Below are positions 17,601 through 25,001 of a stretch of 29,406 nucleotides of DNA, piece after piece. Origin of the DNA: Candidatus Cloacimonadota bacterium (GTDB lineage Bacteria > Cloacimonadota > Cloacimonadia > Cloacimonadales > TCS61); assembly GCA_003647825.1 (NCBI GenBank), contig QMNP01000001.1, positions 1 through 29,406 of the forward strand. Reading direction: 5' to 3'. A model generated the notes under the pieces. That model made no database searches. It had not been told where the DNA came from and was given only the letters and a program-made list of their open reading frames with translations. Position numbers and translations under genes: made by a program. How positions within the stretch are numbered: position 1 is the stretch's first letter; every line of letters begins with the position of its first letter.

Positions 17601-17811
17601 ACGAACCTATAATATCTCTACCAATTCTACAGGTGATGTAGATGAAGTTGAAAATAAAATACACTATACTGTTACTCCAGTAGTTTCTTATCAGTTTAGT
17701 AAAAATATAAGCGGCGGTCTTACCAGTAATTATGAATATACAGATAACATGAAACAGAGAACTAAGTTGCGTACATTCCGACTGGGAATTTTTGTAGAGA
17801 TACTTTTTTAA
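11662..17811 (+). CDS. sprA: SprA-like giant outer-membrane protein (type IX secretion translocon homologue)
   Basis: A 2049-residue exported protein with signal peptide (cleavage near LFS-EVF). SprA (Sov) forms the very large outer-membrane beta-barrel through which type IX secretion substrates leave Bacteroidota cells. SprA-like landmarks include GEKIHVNVNHQ (about 206-216), YEGDEDEIVKRIDGGNISL (about 234-252), EGLFGIKTDLEAGNLKVT (about 267-284) and the hallmark AYIDDMES (775-782), followed by RVTWAPASRPFGYPG. Calcium-loop-like DVNKDGLINGDD is near 538. The second half is alternating beta-strand sequence ending in RLGIFVEILF, a plausible barrel C-terminus. An Asp/Glu/Lys/Gly-rich low-complexity insert occupies about 1649-1736. 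Bacteroidota SprA is usually somewhat longer. No other type IX component is in the window, so a functional system is inference. Confidence 0.85.
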   Translation: MIKKSIIFLILFSASSGLFSEVFTPKYYLPGYTPLNFTELDYYKLDKGFSLSEFARPQLGSNYTTTTKEIDYEKGNVKLTCKLGNIELTEPVYVPLESYYENSFNELFHRTLDEKVSELLRNEERTDDLGLIPEIVIELPKVALPRAVRKFMGNKAGRLSLDGSQRLTFAGNSTKRSGEGTESNDNQDFDLDMTQDLNLRLRGTIGEKIHVNVNHQSTSDSDALPTPTEVNINYEGDEDEIVKRIDGGNISLALSGSQFISYNVSSEGLFGIKTDLEAGNLKVTAIMGKDEAKKNTQKYRGSSQADSTIIASKNYVKRRMYFIEQPDLLYELVEDSPIFGYNNNQIEIEDGKWKISAQGAGLLPDPEKPFALYIDDNNVNNNGTVTVPGYEIGDETTQYQFNVLTEGLEFTIDYNSGLITFFPEYMDFISQITRLHTIGVSYTTRSGLQIGDSSTNPVLVKILKRSNQTVTDPEWKYEVRNIYSLGMQGIKSEGFELNIFTRDSYNTPNFNLPDSLLQLVPEVFQDDVKLLNGYLLLDVNKDGLINGDDSTVNLEAGYIIFPLLEPFYALGDSAVYLEDQETVQNVGEEKEYNYYFSVKGEIGRDQISLGQMNILPGSVVVKLGSSKRKLTENVDFIVDYDFGIINFLNSEAKNPDVEIDISYQFKPLFSVDSKTILGVRADMEFNQNIKAGGTLIYQSEKVKEDRPKIGNENRNLILADIDGELDYDIPFMTRFIDWFPLIKTDEESTMNLSGEVAMSIPTIYGSEKQHDKKEAYIDDMESILDTYPLGVSRVTWAPASRPFGYPGANPTNLVKANLNYYNPQNVYAEDVYDPETLSNEEEREKVPILAFKIKPPPLGLPGVQIKYWAGVMKYIGNQVDFSNKKYIEFLVKVDNLNNNTDFNPVNIHIDLGEVSEDFYRPGESDKPDKEDGQLNEAGNMTNVDGILDGGEDTGLDRIKNGEPGDDPFDNYDNKKVVINGDDEYPYVNGTEGNDKLDTEDLNSSSILNLSEVYFEYSACINDGDEFLESQYNGWRLYRIPLHNRDNYTIVSNEANRNPDLERVSYARIWFETQDSTRIKLVSLDIAGNKWEEGFIREEDGSIINDEEETMLVGIIDNQKDQHYNPAPHTVIKKQGEDTLEQSLTIDYTNLGANHFGLVTQSFREYLNLTTYERLRLWVYGESAQLERTRSQSDTLIIRMGADSLNYYQIKHAFETASYQAIMDENYWEEIEIDFSDLTELKNIDADEDVSYTKDGFVYSKVGNPTLTNIRSISLGMKASETFTGRIYFDDLRVADPYEEIGFAARTTFHTKFADFSDLDVNLQWRTENFQASSTRTNSPSQVREINLSINNKYYLQKFLPAEWGLNLPLTLKRTQSLGIPRFKANTDVLRDDLSKEDKAREKNKSLTKRADISFSQSKTPKNKILAYTLKNTTINSYIEQRKTTSSTLADTTITFNIKHNYRLSVSKENTSLNLWKNYKFYYFPNSIENQLIYDDKMPSKWRWETYTDSIPFWTKQTNSKRTKSFNTLSSVNYDMFSDISAAYSLSTKRDLLLKNYVYDVNIGQEKERTQTASLNFTPKYLESVFSFDANASANYDEDHIKVGVTDTLYYKGSVTRDIGGTFTLKNRDMLEDLSGWINKKFGKKSTEEIIDDDEKSKGEEELNEEEKKEEDYTKTELSKMEDAFGKKNDKGWKDDLKGNDSGGKEEETKPLEGKQAGKYDPKGGDYKGSEGQNLKPIESSNIFGSIVGYIARIENIRVTYDNNYRTSYEERLDRPKFLYQLGLPHILQEDGVDKEIDMKTITDKISTSFGFPIFNNLSTNWGYSTEHKRTYSFNNNSQITTNFPNISITLSEFEKLIHFENILTSSRLTSSFVQSISETGEIGFGDDPDTKQVRLGFTPLLSWFGNWKGNITSNINLNHSITKNERNLSGGASSGSNSTVSSITGSFSWSYAAAKGLKILFFKRTRMKNELSTDLSFSVERTYNISTNSTGDVDEVENKIHYTVTPVVSYQFSKNISGGLTSNYEYTDNMKQRTKLRTFRLGIFVEILF

Positions 17812-17926
17812 TATTTTAAACTTATTGATCTTTTAGTTAATTACGTTCTAAATAAATATAAGTCGTTATTCCTGAATGTGTCATTCCTGATTCACCCACT
17901 AGCCCAAGTTCAAAGCTATCTTTTTC

Positions 17927-17954
17927 TTGACACTGCACAATTTAGAAATATTTT
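17927..17954 (+). promoter_or_regulatory. Candidate sigma-70 promoter of the lipid-transport operon
   Basis: TTGACA at 17927-17932, a 16-bp spacer, then TATTTT at 17949-17954, inside the 167-bp gap between sprA and mlaD. The ribosome binding site GAAGGAG at 17966-17972 and the ATG at 17979 follow closely, so the leader would be very short. This is a motif match only. Confidence 0.45.
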
Positions 17955-17978
17955 CCGCAAAGAACGAAGGAGAATTCT

Positions 17979-18911
17979 ATGGTCAGTAAAGCTCAGAAAT
18001 TCCGATTGGGAATTTTTTTAGTAGTGATCTCCGTTCTCATGATCATCTTTCTTGTGTTGGTTGCAGGCAATAAGATAATGGAGAAACGGGATATATATTA
18101 CATAAAATATCAAGATTTAACTGTGTCTGGTTTGCAGATCGGCGGACCGGTTCGATATCATGGAATTAATATTGGAAGGGTAGATGAAATTAATATTGAT
18201 CCGGAAGATGTAACCACCGTTATCGTTGTGGTTAGTGTGAAAGAAAATACTCCCCTGAAACAGGATGTAACTGCTGCTCTAACTCCCATCGGTATTACCG
18301 GCCTTCTGCAAATTGAAATCTCCGGCGGCAGCAATGCCGCAGCTCTTTTAACACCTGGTTCATATATTGAATCAGGGGGATCTGCTTTCCAGAGCATTAC
18401 AGGAAAAGCAGAGGTTATTGCTGAAAAGGTGGAAGTTCTCTTAAATAATTTAGCTGACATAACCAATGAAGAAAATCGTTTAAAATTAAATAATATTCTC
18501 GCCAATATAAACACACTCACAGATAGCAATGTGGAACCAATTGGCAATATAATTGCAAACCTGAATGACATCAGCCTGGAAATTAAAGATATTGCAATCT
18601 CCATGAATACAGCAGTGGTAAATATAAACGATATTCTCCAGTCTGGTAAAATTGATAGTATCGTTGCAAATACAGATAAAATAACTAAAGAACTGGCCCA
18701 GATAGATTTGAAGAAACTTGTAGATGATCTTGATGCTGCTGTTATCCAGATAGATCTGACATTATCAAGACTGGATGCTACACATATGGAAAGTAAACAG
18801 GATATTCTTGATACAGTAGAATCTCTACGAGAAACAGTGGATAACTTAAACGAGTTCAGCAAACAGATCATCGAAGATCCAACTCTGCTGCTTCGATCAA
18901 GAAGGAAATAA
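17979..18911 (+). CDS. mlaD: MlaD/MCE-family substrate-binding protein
   Basis: A 310-residue inner-membrane-anchored periplasmic protein of a phospholipid/lipid ABC transporter. One N-terminal transmembrane helix (about 11-30, FRLGIFLVVISVLMIIFLVLV in the region) is followed by a single MCE domain (about 37-115). The MCE domain has the family's VSGLQIGGPVRYHGINIGRV and ITGLLQIEISGG segments (the first at the 20-residue limit quoted). The remaining 170 residues are predicted long helices with heptad-like Leu/Ile spacing, as in MCE proteins that assemble into hexameric channels or tunnels. GAAGGAG lies 6 bp before the ATG. The next genes supply an auxiliary lipoprotein, permease and ATPase, so the cluster is a complete MCE transporter set. 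Direction of lipid transport is not visible. Confidence 0.92.
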   Translation: MVSKAQKFRLGIFLVVISVLMIIFLVLVAGNKIMEKRDIYYIKYQDLTVSGLQIGGPVRYHGINIGRVDEINIDPEDVTTVIVVVSVKENTPLKQDVTAALTPIGITGLLQIEISGGSNAAALLTPGSYIESGGSAFQSITGKAEVIAEKVEVLLNNLADITNEENRLKLNNILANINTLTDSNVEPIGNIIANLNDISLEIKDIAISMNTAVVNINDILQSGKIDSIVANTDKITKELAQIDLKKLVDDLDAAVIQIDLTLSRLDATHMESKQDILDTVESLRETVDNLNEFSKQIIEDPTLLLRSRRK

Positions 18912-18958
18912 ATCATGATTATTATAACAAGAATGAAAAGTAAACACAAGGAATGGAT

Positions 18959-21076
18959 ATGAAAAAAGTATTTTGGTTGCTTATAATTGCAATATTGCTT
19001 TTAGCTGGCTGTACTTCAAGTGAATTATTAACAAAGAATTACTATATCCTGGAATATTATGACCATAATGAAGAGCAGGATTTATTTCAGAAAACACCTT
19101 TAAATTTTAGTGTTTATATTCAGGATTCAAAGGTTTCAAAAACATACAATCGCAGCCAGATTGTGATAAGACATTTTGGTCCGAGAATAACATATGATAA
19201 TTATAATCTCTGGGGTATTAAACTTTCCAAAGTTATTCCCGATCTCATTCAAAAAAGACTGCAGCGCTATAGGATTTTTAATCAGGTACATCGTGAGTTT
19301 CTTGACACCAGACCTGATTTTGAAATATCAACATCGATCAACAATATTGAACTTTATATGGCAGATAATATTCAGCAAGCCAGAGTAAATATGACCTTTA
19401 TACTGCGTAATTCAGGGGAAGAAATCAACCTGATTCAACAAAATACAAATATAGAAAGAAAGTTGCTTTCCTACGATTATGATACTTTCGTACAAACGGT
19501 TAATGAAATTATTTTAGAGGAAACAGATAAATTCATTAATAAAATTCTTATCACCTGCGGTGTAGAAGGAGGAATAGAAGAAATCATCGCAGATAATGCG
19601 GAAAATACAGTCATAACAGAAGAGATTGCCCTTGAGAAAACAACTACTGAAGGTAATGGATTATTGCTTCTGCCTGCTCTTTCCAGAACAGATAACGAAC
19701 CATATTTTTATGCCAAAAACGACACAGGTTTTGTTCAATCCGGTAAAATGGGTACTCCTTTGGCTTTGGAAGCAGGTTTTTATTCAATTCAATACGGCTC
19801 GGGAAAGTATAACCAGATGATGACAAAAAAAAATATCGAAATTATACCCAGATTTAAAACAATCATTGAACCGGATTGGGGTTGTCTGATCGTTGAAGTT
19901 ATAGACAAAGACCGAAATTATGCGAAAGTAAGATATGAGATCTTTGATCTGGTTACTGGAGAAAGCTATGGTAGTGAATTCCCTGCGGAAGAAGAAATCG
20001 GGGAACAATCAACAGTTTGGGTTTTGAAACCGGGATTGTATAAAATTACAATGAACAATGAACCATTTAATACTTATAGTAATTTTACAACTACTTATGT
20101 AGAGAAGGGAGATATTAAAAAACTCACGATTGTAATGGATACCGATGATGAAGGTATTCCTACAAATATGATCGGAGCAGGAGTGCTGGAAGAAAGTTTC
20201 CTGGAAACCTCTCTGGAAAAAACGAAATTTTCCAGTGCAATTCACGGTAATGTGAATGTAAATAGCAACAATGAAAGTGAAAAGGATGTAAACGATACTA
20301 ATATTGTTTTAAATGCTCAGTTGCAGAATTTTCTACTTTATGATAATAGTCCTTTCCATTACTCCATGAAAAATCTGATCGAAGTAGGAACTTCAAAAGC
20401 TACAAGTGAAAGTTTCCGTTTGTCAACCGACGATTTTGATTTAAAAAATACACTTATCTACTATTTTATTAAAGATCTGGGACTTTATGCCAGATTCGAT
20501 GCAAACTCTCATTTCTTTAATACAAGACTTTATGATGATGACTTTTACTGCACCAAGATCAATAAGGATGGAGATGTAGTTCAGGATACTGCTTTTGTAG
20601 ATAACGTTAAAATTGAATCAGCGTTTTTCCCACTCGTATTAAAGGAAGGCGTCGGAATTAATTACCGGATCTTAAATCGATCTAAAGCAAATCTTAGCTT
20701 GAGAATAGGATTTGGTTTAAGGCAGGATATAAATAATGATGTTTATCAATTGTGGAATACACAAACTATTAACGACACAGTTTATAAAGAGTATCGAGAG
20801 TTAGAATCTGAATCAAAAACTGGTACTGAAATGTCTTTGGTAGGCACATTTCAATTACCTCTGAATTTATCTTATAGTGTTAATGCAGATTTTCTATTTC
20901 CATTTAATGATGAAAAAAATTATACGATGGAATGGGAGAATGTATTCAATGCTAAACTGTTTAAATATATTTCACTCGATTATAAATTAAAACTGACTCA
21001 TAAAATGACTGAAATTAATGATTATGTCGCATTAAACCATGCCCTTTTTCTGCGAGTGACTTATTTCCTTAAATAG
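18959..21076 (+). CDS. Lipoprotein: ABC-auxiliary (PqiC-like) domain fused to a putative beta-barrel
   Basis: A 705-residue lipoprotein with lipobox LLAGC at Cys18. ATG 18959 is preferred over 18953 because AAGGA (18948-18952) touches the first ATG but is 6 bp from the second. Residues about 24-205 start LLTKNYYILEYY and resemble ABC-transport auxiliary lipoproteins (PqiC type), outer-membrane partners of MCE systems. Residues about 235-400 look like two small beta-sandwich repeats (each with AL.AGFYSIQYGSG or WVLKPGLYKITMN). From about 405 to the end, alternating amphipathic strands with aromatic girdles terminate in LFLRVTYFLK, an outer-membrane barrel-like C-terminus. Known auxiliary lipoproteins are usually near 200 residues, so this architecture is unusual. 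It lies between mlaD and mlaE. The PqiC-like call is fair; the barrel is inferred. Confidence 0.72.
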   Translation: MKKVFWLLIIAILLLAGCTSSELLTKNYYILEYYDHNEEQDLFQKTPLNFSVYIQDSKVSKTYNRSQIVIRHFGPRITYDNYNLWGIKLSKVIPDLIQKRLQRYRIFNQVHREFLDTRPDFEISTSINNIELYMADNIQQARVNMTFILRNSGEEINLIQQNTNIERKLLSYDYDTFVQTVNEIILEETDKFINKILITCGVEGGIEEIIADNAENTVITEEIALEKTTTEGNGLLLLPALSRTDNEPYFYAKNDTGFVQSGKMGTPLALEAGFYSIQYGSGKYNQMMTKKNIEIIPRFKTIIEPDWGCLIVEVIDKDRNYAKVRYEIFDLVTGESYGSEFPAEEEIGEQSTVWVLKPGLYKITMNNEPFNTYSNFTTTYVEKGDIKKLTIVMDTDDEGIPTNMIGAGVLEESFLETSLEKTKFSSAIHGNVNVNSNNESEKDVNDTNIVLNAQLQNFLLYDNSPFHYSMKNLIEVGTSKATSESFRLSTDDFDLKNTLIYYFIKDLGLYARFDANSHFFNTRLYDDDFYCTKINKDGDVVQDTAFVDNVKIESAFFPLVLKEGVGINYRILNRSKANLSLRIGFGLRQDINNDVYQLWNTQTINDTVYKEYRELESESKTGTEMSLVGTFQLPLNLSYSVNADFLFPFNDEKNYTMEWENVFNAKLFKYISLDYKLKLTHKMTEINDYVALNHALFLRVTYFLK

Positions 21077-21078
21077 CG

Positions 21079-22146
21079 ATGATAATTAAAAATAAAACAC
21101 TTATCCTTCCTCAAAAGCTGGATAAATCTAATATTACTGGATTCTTAAAGGAGATTGCTCTTCAGAAAAGCGAAATTGTAGAAGAGATCGATGCTGGTAA
21201 TCTGGAAATGATCGATAGCGCTGGTGTTGCATTCCTGGATAAATTAATGGAGATATTTACTGCCCATTCCCCACAAATAATAAATCTGAACTCAGAATTA
21301 GAGCAATCATATCAAACCTTTTCATCTTTAGAGCTGCCGATACAACTAAAAGCAAAACAGGGAAATATTTTCATTTTACTTGGAGAAAATTTCTATGCCT
21401 GGTTAGAATCCAGCAAACAAGCTTTTTATCTTCTGGCAGATATTTTCTATTGGTCTTTTGTAGGAGTGTTTAATAAAAAAGGACAAAGAAAAGGTTCGGT
21501 AACACAACAGGGTTTACTTATTGGTGCAGATGCACTGCCTATTATTCTTCTGCTCTCGTTCATCCTGGGTTTGATCCTGGCTCTGCAATCTGCTGCTCAA
21601 TTGCGTCAGTTTGGAGCCAATATCTTTGTAGCTGATCTGATGGCGATTTCGATGGTAACAGAAATGGGACCAATCCTTACAGCTATTATCTTGGCAGGGC
21701 GAAGCGGTTCTGCAATAGCATCAGAAATAGCGACAATGAAGGTTACGGAAGAGATCGATGCCTTAAAAATGATGGCTATTAATCCTATCCGCTATGTAGT
21801 TGTTCCTAAATTTCATGCTATCACCTTAGTAATTCCTCTCCTGGTTACAGCTTCTACCTTAATTGGAATTTTTGGCGGATTAATAATTGCTGTAACTTAC
21901 CTGGATTTGAGTACTGTAGTTTTCTTTAATCGTGTTTTTGAGGTTTTAACCTTGAGGGACGCACTTATCGGCATTGGCAAAAGTTACTTTTTTGCCTGGG
22001 TTATTGTTATTATCGGTAGTTATTACGGATTCAATGCGGAAGGTGGAGCTGAAGGTGTGGGAAAAGTGACTACCCAATCTGTTGTGGCCTCTATCTTCTG
22101 GGTTATAATTCTGGATGCACTCAGCAGTATGATATTTTATTTTTAA
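21079..22146 (+). CDS. mlaE: STAS-MlaE fusion, lipid ABC transporter permease
   Basis: A 355-residue inner-membrane permease. Residues about 1-90 form a STAS domain with the diagnostic MIDSAGVAFLDKL segment (44-56), equivalent to the separate MlaB protein of Escherichia coli. From about 115 onward lies the MlaE domain: LLIGADALPIILLLSFILG, AAQLRQFGANIFVADLMAIS, then TEMGPILTAIILAGRSGSAIASEIATMKVTEEIDAL, the hallmark loop (quoted here only in part: AGRSGSAIASEIATMKV). Several transmembrane helices continue to the hydrophobic C-terminus. The start follows the lipoprotein stop by 2 bp with no clear Shine-Dalgarno, indicating translational coupling. It partners with the MlaF ATPase encoded 1 bp downstream. 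Confidence 0.93.
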   Translation: MIIKNKTLILPQKLDKSNITGFLKEIALQKSEIVEEIDAGNLEMIDSAGVAFLDKLMEIFTAHSPQIINLNSELEQSYQTFSSLELPIQLKAKQGNIFILLGENFYAWLESSKQAFYLLADIFYWSFVGVFNKKGQRKGSVTQQGLLIGADALPIILLLSFILGLILALQSAAQLRQFGANIFVADLMAISMVTEMGPILTAIILAGRSGSAIASEIATMKVTEEIDALKMMAINPIRYVVVPKFHAITLVIPLLVTASTLIGIFGGLIIAVTYLDLSTVVFFNRVFEVLTLRDALIGIGKSYFFAWVIVIIGSYYGFNAEGGAEGVGKVTTQSVVASIFWVIILDALSSMIFYF

Positions 22147-22147
22147 T

Positions 22148-22894
22148 ATGAAAAAAGAAGCGATAATCTCAGTAAAAAACCTGGTAGCAAAATACGGTGA
22201 AGCAACAGTATTATCTGATGTAACTGTAGATATTTTTCCTCAAGAAATTACAGTTATATTGGGTGGCAGCGGGTGTGGAAAAACCACCTTTATTAAAAAT
22301 ATATTACGATTGTATCAACCCTATTCCGGAAGTATAAGCATCTTTGGCAAGGAAGTTACGCAAATGGATGAAGTAGAATTTGACAGTATCCTCAGCAGAA
22401 TCGGAATGCTTTTTCAAAATGGTGCATTACTAAATTCCATCAGTGTAGCGGAAAATGTATCAATACCTTTGGAACAACACACAGATCTGCCCAGAACTAT
22501 CATCGATAAGATCATCAGGGTGAAACTTGACCTGGTTAATCTGGGTAAAGCAGAAAATCTATCTCCTTCTGAACTTTCAGGTGGAATGAAGAAGAGAGCT
22601 GCGCTGGCCAGAGCGATTGCTCTGGATCCGGATATTCTGGTTTGTGATGAACCTTCTGCCGGTTTAGATCCACTTACAAGTGCGGCCTTGGATAATCTGA
22701 TCTTGAAATTGAAAAAACTATTAAAAATGACAATTATTATTGTAACTCATGAACTGGCCAGTATTCATCGCATTGCAGATAGAATTATATTCCTCGATCA
22801 AGGTAAAGTGCTTTTTACCGGAACACTTAAAGAAGCAAAGAAAACAAAGATTCCAGAGGTAGAAACATTCTTCAGGGTTGGAAAATTTGAATAA
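22148..22894 (+). CDS. mlaF: MlaF-type lipid ABC transporter ATPase
   Basis: A 248-residue ABC ATPase energising the MCE/MlaE system. It carries Walker A GGSGCGKT (39-46), Q-loop MLFQNGALL (87-95), signature LSGGMKKR (143-150), Walker B ILVCDEP (163-169), D-loop AGLDP and the H-loop His201 in IIIVTHE. The Q-loop form FQNGALLNSISVAENV and LSGGMKKRAALARA are typical of the Mla/Ttg2A subfamily. The ATG begins 1 bp after the mlaE stop. The 3' end overlaps the downstream Mut7-C gene. Confidence 0.94.
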   Translation: MKKEAIISVKNLVAKYGEATVLSDVTVDIFPQEITVILGGSGCGKTTFIKNILRLYQPYSGSISIFGKEVTQMDEVEFDSILSRIGMLFQNGALLNSISVAENVSIPLEQHTDLPRTIIDKIIRVKLDLVNLGKAENLSPSELSGGMKKRAALARAIALDPDILVCDEPSAGLDPLTSAALDNLILKLKKLLKMTIIIVTHELASIHRIADRIIFLDQGKVLFTGTLKEAKKTKIPEVETFFRVGKFE

Positions 22895-23360
22895 ACCATT
22901 ATCACCAAAATTTCTGCTGGAAGACAATTTAATAAAACTTGCCAGGTGGCTGCGATTATTAGGTTATGATGCAGCAGTATATAGATCAACAAGTTTATCC
23001 TCACTTATCGCTTTAGCCAAAAAAGAAAAACGTGTTTTTCTCACCCGCAGCAAAAGAATATTTAAGTTAAAGCAGAAATTCCCACGATATTTAATAAAAA
23101 ACACTTCATATAAAAACCAGTTGAATGAATTAAAAGATTACATAAAATATGATGAAGGACATCTGTTTTCCAGATGCATGAACTGTAATGTTTCTCTTCA
23201 TGATATCGAAAAAAAAAAGATTAAAGATTTAATTCCAGAAGCTGTTTTCGAAACTTTTGAGAATTATAAAATTTGTCGAAGATGTGGTCGAATTTTCTGG
23301 CAGGGATCGCATTATCACAAAATGAAGTTGATCTTGCAAAAGATATTTTTAAAACAATAA
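22887..23360 (+). CDS. Mut7-C (PIN-like) domain protein with zinc ribbon
   Basis: A 157-residue protein starting KFLLEDNLIKLARWLRLLGYDA, the usual entry of the Mut7-C family; that segment is at residues 8-29. Mut7-C is a PIN-like fold often accompanied by a zinc ribbon. VFLTRSK fits the acidic/PIN-like core in part, and two knuckles, CMNC and CRRC, could bind zinc. No ATG fits: TTG 22887 has AGGG at 22874-22877 about 9 bp upstream, while TTG 22878 would follow it directly. Either start overlaps the end of mlaF (by at least 8 bp), so it is the last gene of the lipid-transport operon and probably translationally coupled. RNase activity is a family-level prediction only; a role in lipid transport is not implied. 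Confidence 0.82.
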   Translation: MNKPLSPKFLLEDNLIKLARWLRLLGYDAAVYRSTSLSSLIALAKKEKRVFLTRSKRIFKLKQKFPRYLIKNTSYKNQLNELKDYIKYDEGHLFSRCMNCNVSLHDIEKKKIKDLIPEAVFETFENYKICRRCGRIFWQGSHYHKMKLILQKIFLKQ

Positions 23361-23466
23361 TTCCAAAATTAAAGAACTTCCTATTTAGGATCAATAAAAT
23401 TTCGATTTGACAGAAAAAAAGCATTATCTATTCGTGCAAAAGGTTAGTTTTTTAGGAGAATATTTA

Positions 23467-24963
23467 ATGAAAAAATATAAAAATAACGTTATTCTGATTC
23501 TACTATTTGTAGTTACTGCAAGTCTGTTGTCTGCCAAAATTCCTGGTAAACAAATTTTTATTGAAACCAGAGCCAGCGGTACAAAATTAATTGGCGGAGA
23601 AGTTGATGACAGCTCTATTCGCGAAATGGGTGAATTTAAATTTGGTTACTACTTCAGCCGTAAATTTGCTCTTTGGCTGAATGGTGGTTATGGATTTGTA
23701 ACCGTACGAGATGATGAAAAAAACAACTCTTTATCCAGCCATATTGAAGAAAAACCGGATGCACCTTATCGAACGACTTTTATGCCGATTTCAATGGGAT
23801 TCAGATATAATTTGTTGTCCAATAAAATTGGGGTTCCATATATGGGGTTAGGTATAGGAATGTTTAAATGGGATTTGGAAAATACCGATGAATCCACTGT
23901 TATAGATTCTGATACCAATTTATTCGTTTGCGGAATCTTTGGTGCTGAATGGGAAATCTCCCGACATGTTGGCATCAATTTCGGTTTTAAATATCAGCAT
24001 TTGTTCGATCAAACCAGTGATATGTCAGGTCTTGGTGACGTACAATCTGGAAATCTTTCTTTTGGGATTGGTTTAACTATTCGCTTTGGCGGATATAAAG
24101 ACAGCGATCATGATGGCTTCAGAAACAGCAAAGATAAATGTCCTTTCTCGCCAGAAGATTTTGATGGTTTTGAAGATGAAGATGGCTGTCCTGATTACGA
24201 CAACGATAAAGATGCTCTTGCCGATTCAGTTGAAACTAATACAGGAATTTTTATTGATGCTACTAACACAGGAACAGATCCGAATGCCAGTGATACTGAT
24301 TTGGATGGAATAGATGACTATGATGAAATAATGAAATACAAAACTAATCCAGTTTCTGTAGATTCAGATAATGACAAGCTTACCGATGGAGATGAAATAA
24401 ATAATTACTACACTAATCCTGTATTAGCGGATTCTGATAATGATAATATCAATGATTATGATGAGATAAATATCCATCAAACTGATCCCAATAATGCCGA
24501 TACTGATGGGGATGGAATAGTTGATGGGAAAGATATGTGCCCAACTGAAGCTGAGACTTTTAACGGGTTTAATGATACCGATGGATGTCCCGATAAAAAA
24601 CCGGAAGTTATCTTTAAGAAGAAAGCTCCAATAATTCTGGAAGGGATCAACTTTAAAATGGGCAGCTCTGAACTTACCGATGAGGCTAAAACTGTTGTTA
24701 TGAAGGTTGTACGTACTCTTCTGGATTATCCTGAAATGCAGCTGGAGATCAGTGGTCACTCAGATAACACCGGCTCTCGATCTTATAACTTAAAATTATC
24801 AAAAGCCAGAGCGCAATCGGTAAAACAGTTTTTAGTAGATGAAGGAATTGAAGAAAACAGGTTGCAGGCTATTGGACTGGGGCCAGATCATCCTATTGCA
24901 AATAACAATACTGAAGAAGGAAGAAAAAAAAATAGAAGGATAGAATTCTTCCGCATCAAATAA
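23467..24963 (+). CDS. OmpA-family outer-membrane protein with thrombospondin type 3 repeats
   Basis: A 498-residue exported protein with signal peptide MKKYKNNVILILLFVVTA and cleavage near LLSA-K. Residues about 25-210 form an eight-strand-like barrel (FKFGYYFSRKFALWLNGGYG, GFRYNLL, NLSFGIGLTIRFGG). Residues about 212-378 are thrombospondin type 3-like calcium loops (DSDHDGFRNSKDKCP, DTDLDGIDDYDE, DSDNDKLTDGDE, DTDGDGIVDGKDMCP). Residues about 395-498 are an OmpA C-terminal peptidoglycan-binding domain, with ISGHSDNTGSRSYNLKLSKA and the RRIEF ending. AGGAG at 23454-23458 lies 8 bp before ATG 23467. The longer TTG frame from 23407 has no ribosome binding site and its first codon overlaps a TTGACA (23407-23412) that could be a promoter -35 element. 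It anchors the outer membrane to the wall. Confidence 0.92.
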   Translation: MKKYKNNVILILLFVVTASLLSAKIPGKQIFIETRASGTKLIGGEVDDSSIREMGEFKFGYYFSRKFALWLNGGYGFVTVRDDEKNNSLSSHIEEKPDAPYRTTFMPISMGFRYNLLSNKIGVPYMGLGIGMFKWDLENTDESTVIDSDTNLFVCGIFGAEWEISRHVGINFGFKYQHLFDQTSDMSGLGDVQSGNLSFGIGLTIRFGGYKDSDHDGFRNSKDKCPFSPEDFDGFEDEDGCPDYDNDKDALADSVETNTGIFIDATNTGTDPNASDTDLDGIDDYDEIMKYKTNPVSVDSDNDKLTDGDEINNYYTNPVLADSDNDNINDYDEINIHQTDPNNADTDGDGIVDGKDMCPTEAETFNGFNDTDGCPDKKPEVIFKKKAPIILEGINFKMGSSELTDEAKTVVMKVVRTLLDYPEMQLEISGHSDNTGSRSYNLKLSKARAQSVKQFLVDEGIEENRLQAIGLGPDHPIANNNTEEGRKKNRRIEFFRIK

Positions 24964-25001
24964 AAATCAATTTATATTATCCTGCATAACAAGGAGGAAA
25001 G

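Noticed and set aside
18158..18949. 263-residue open frame antisense to mlaD
   Set aside because: It lies entirely opposite the well-supported MCE protein gene, is Ser/Ile-rich low-complexity, and has no family motifs.
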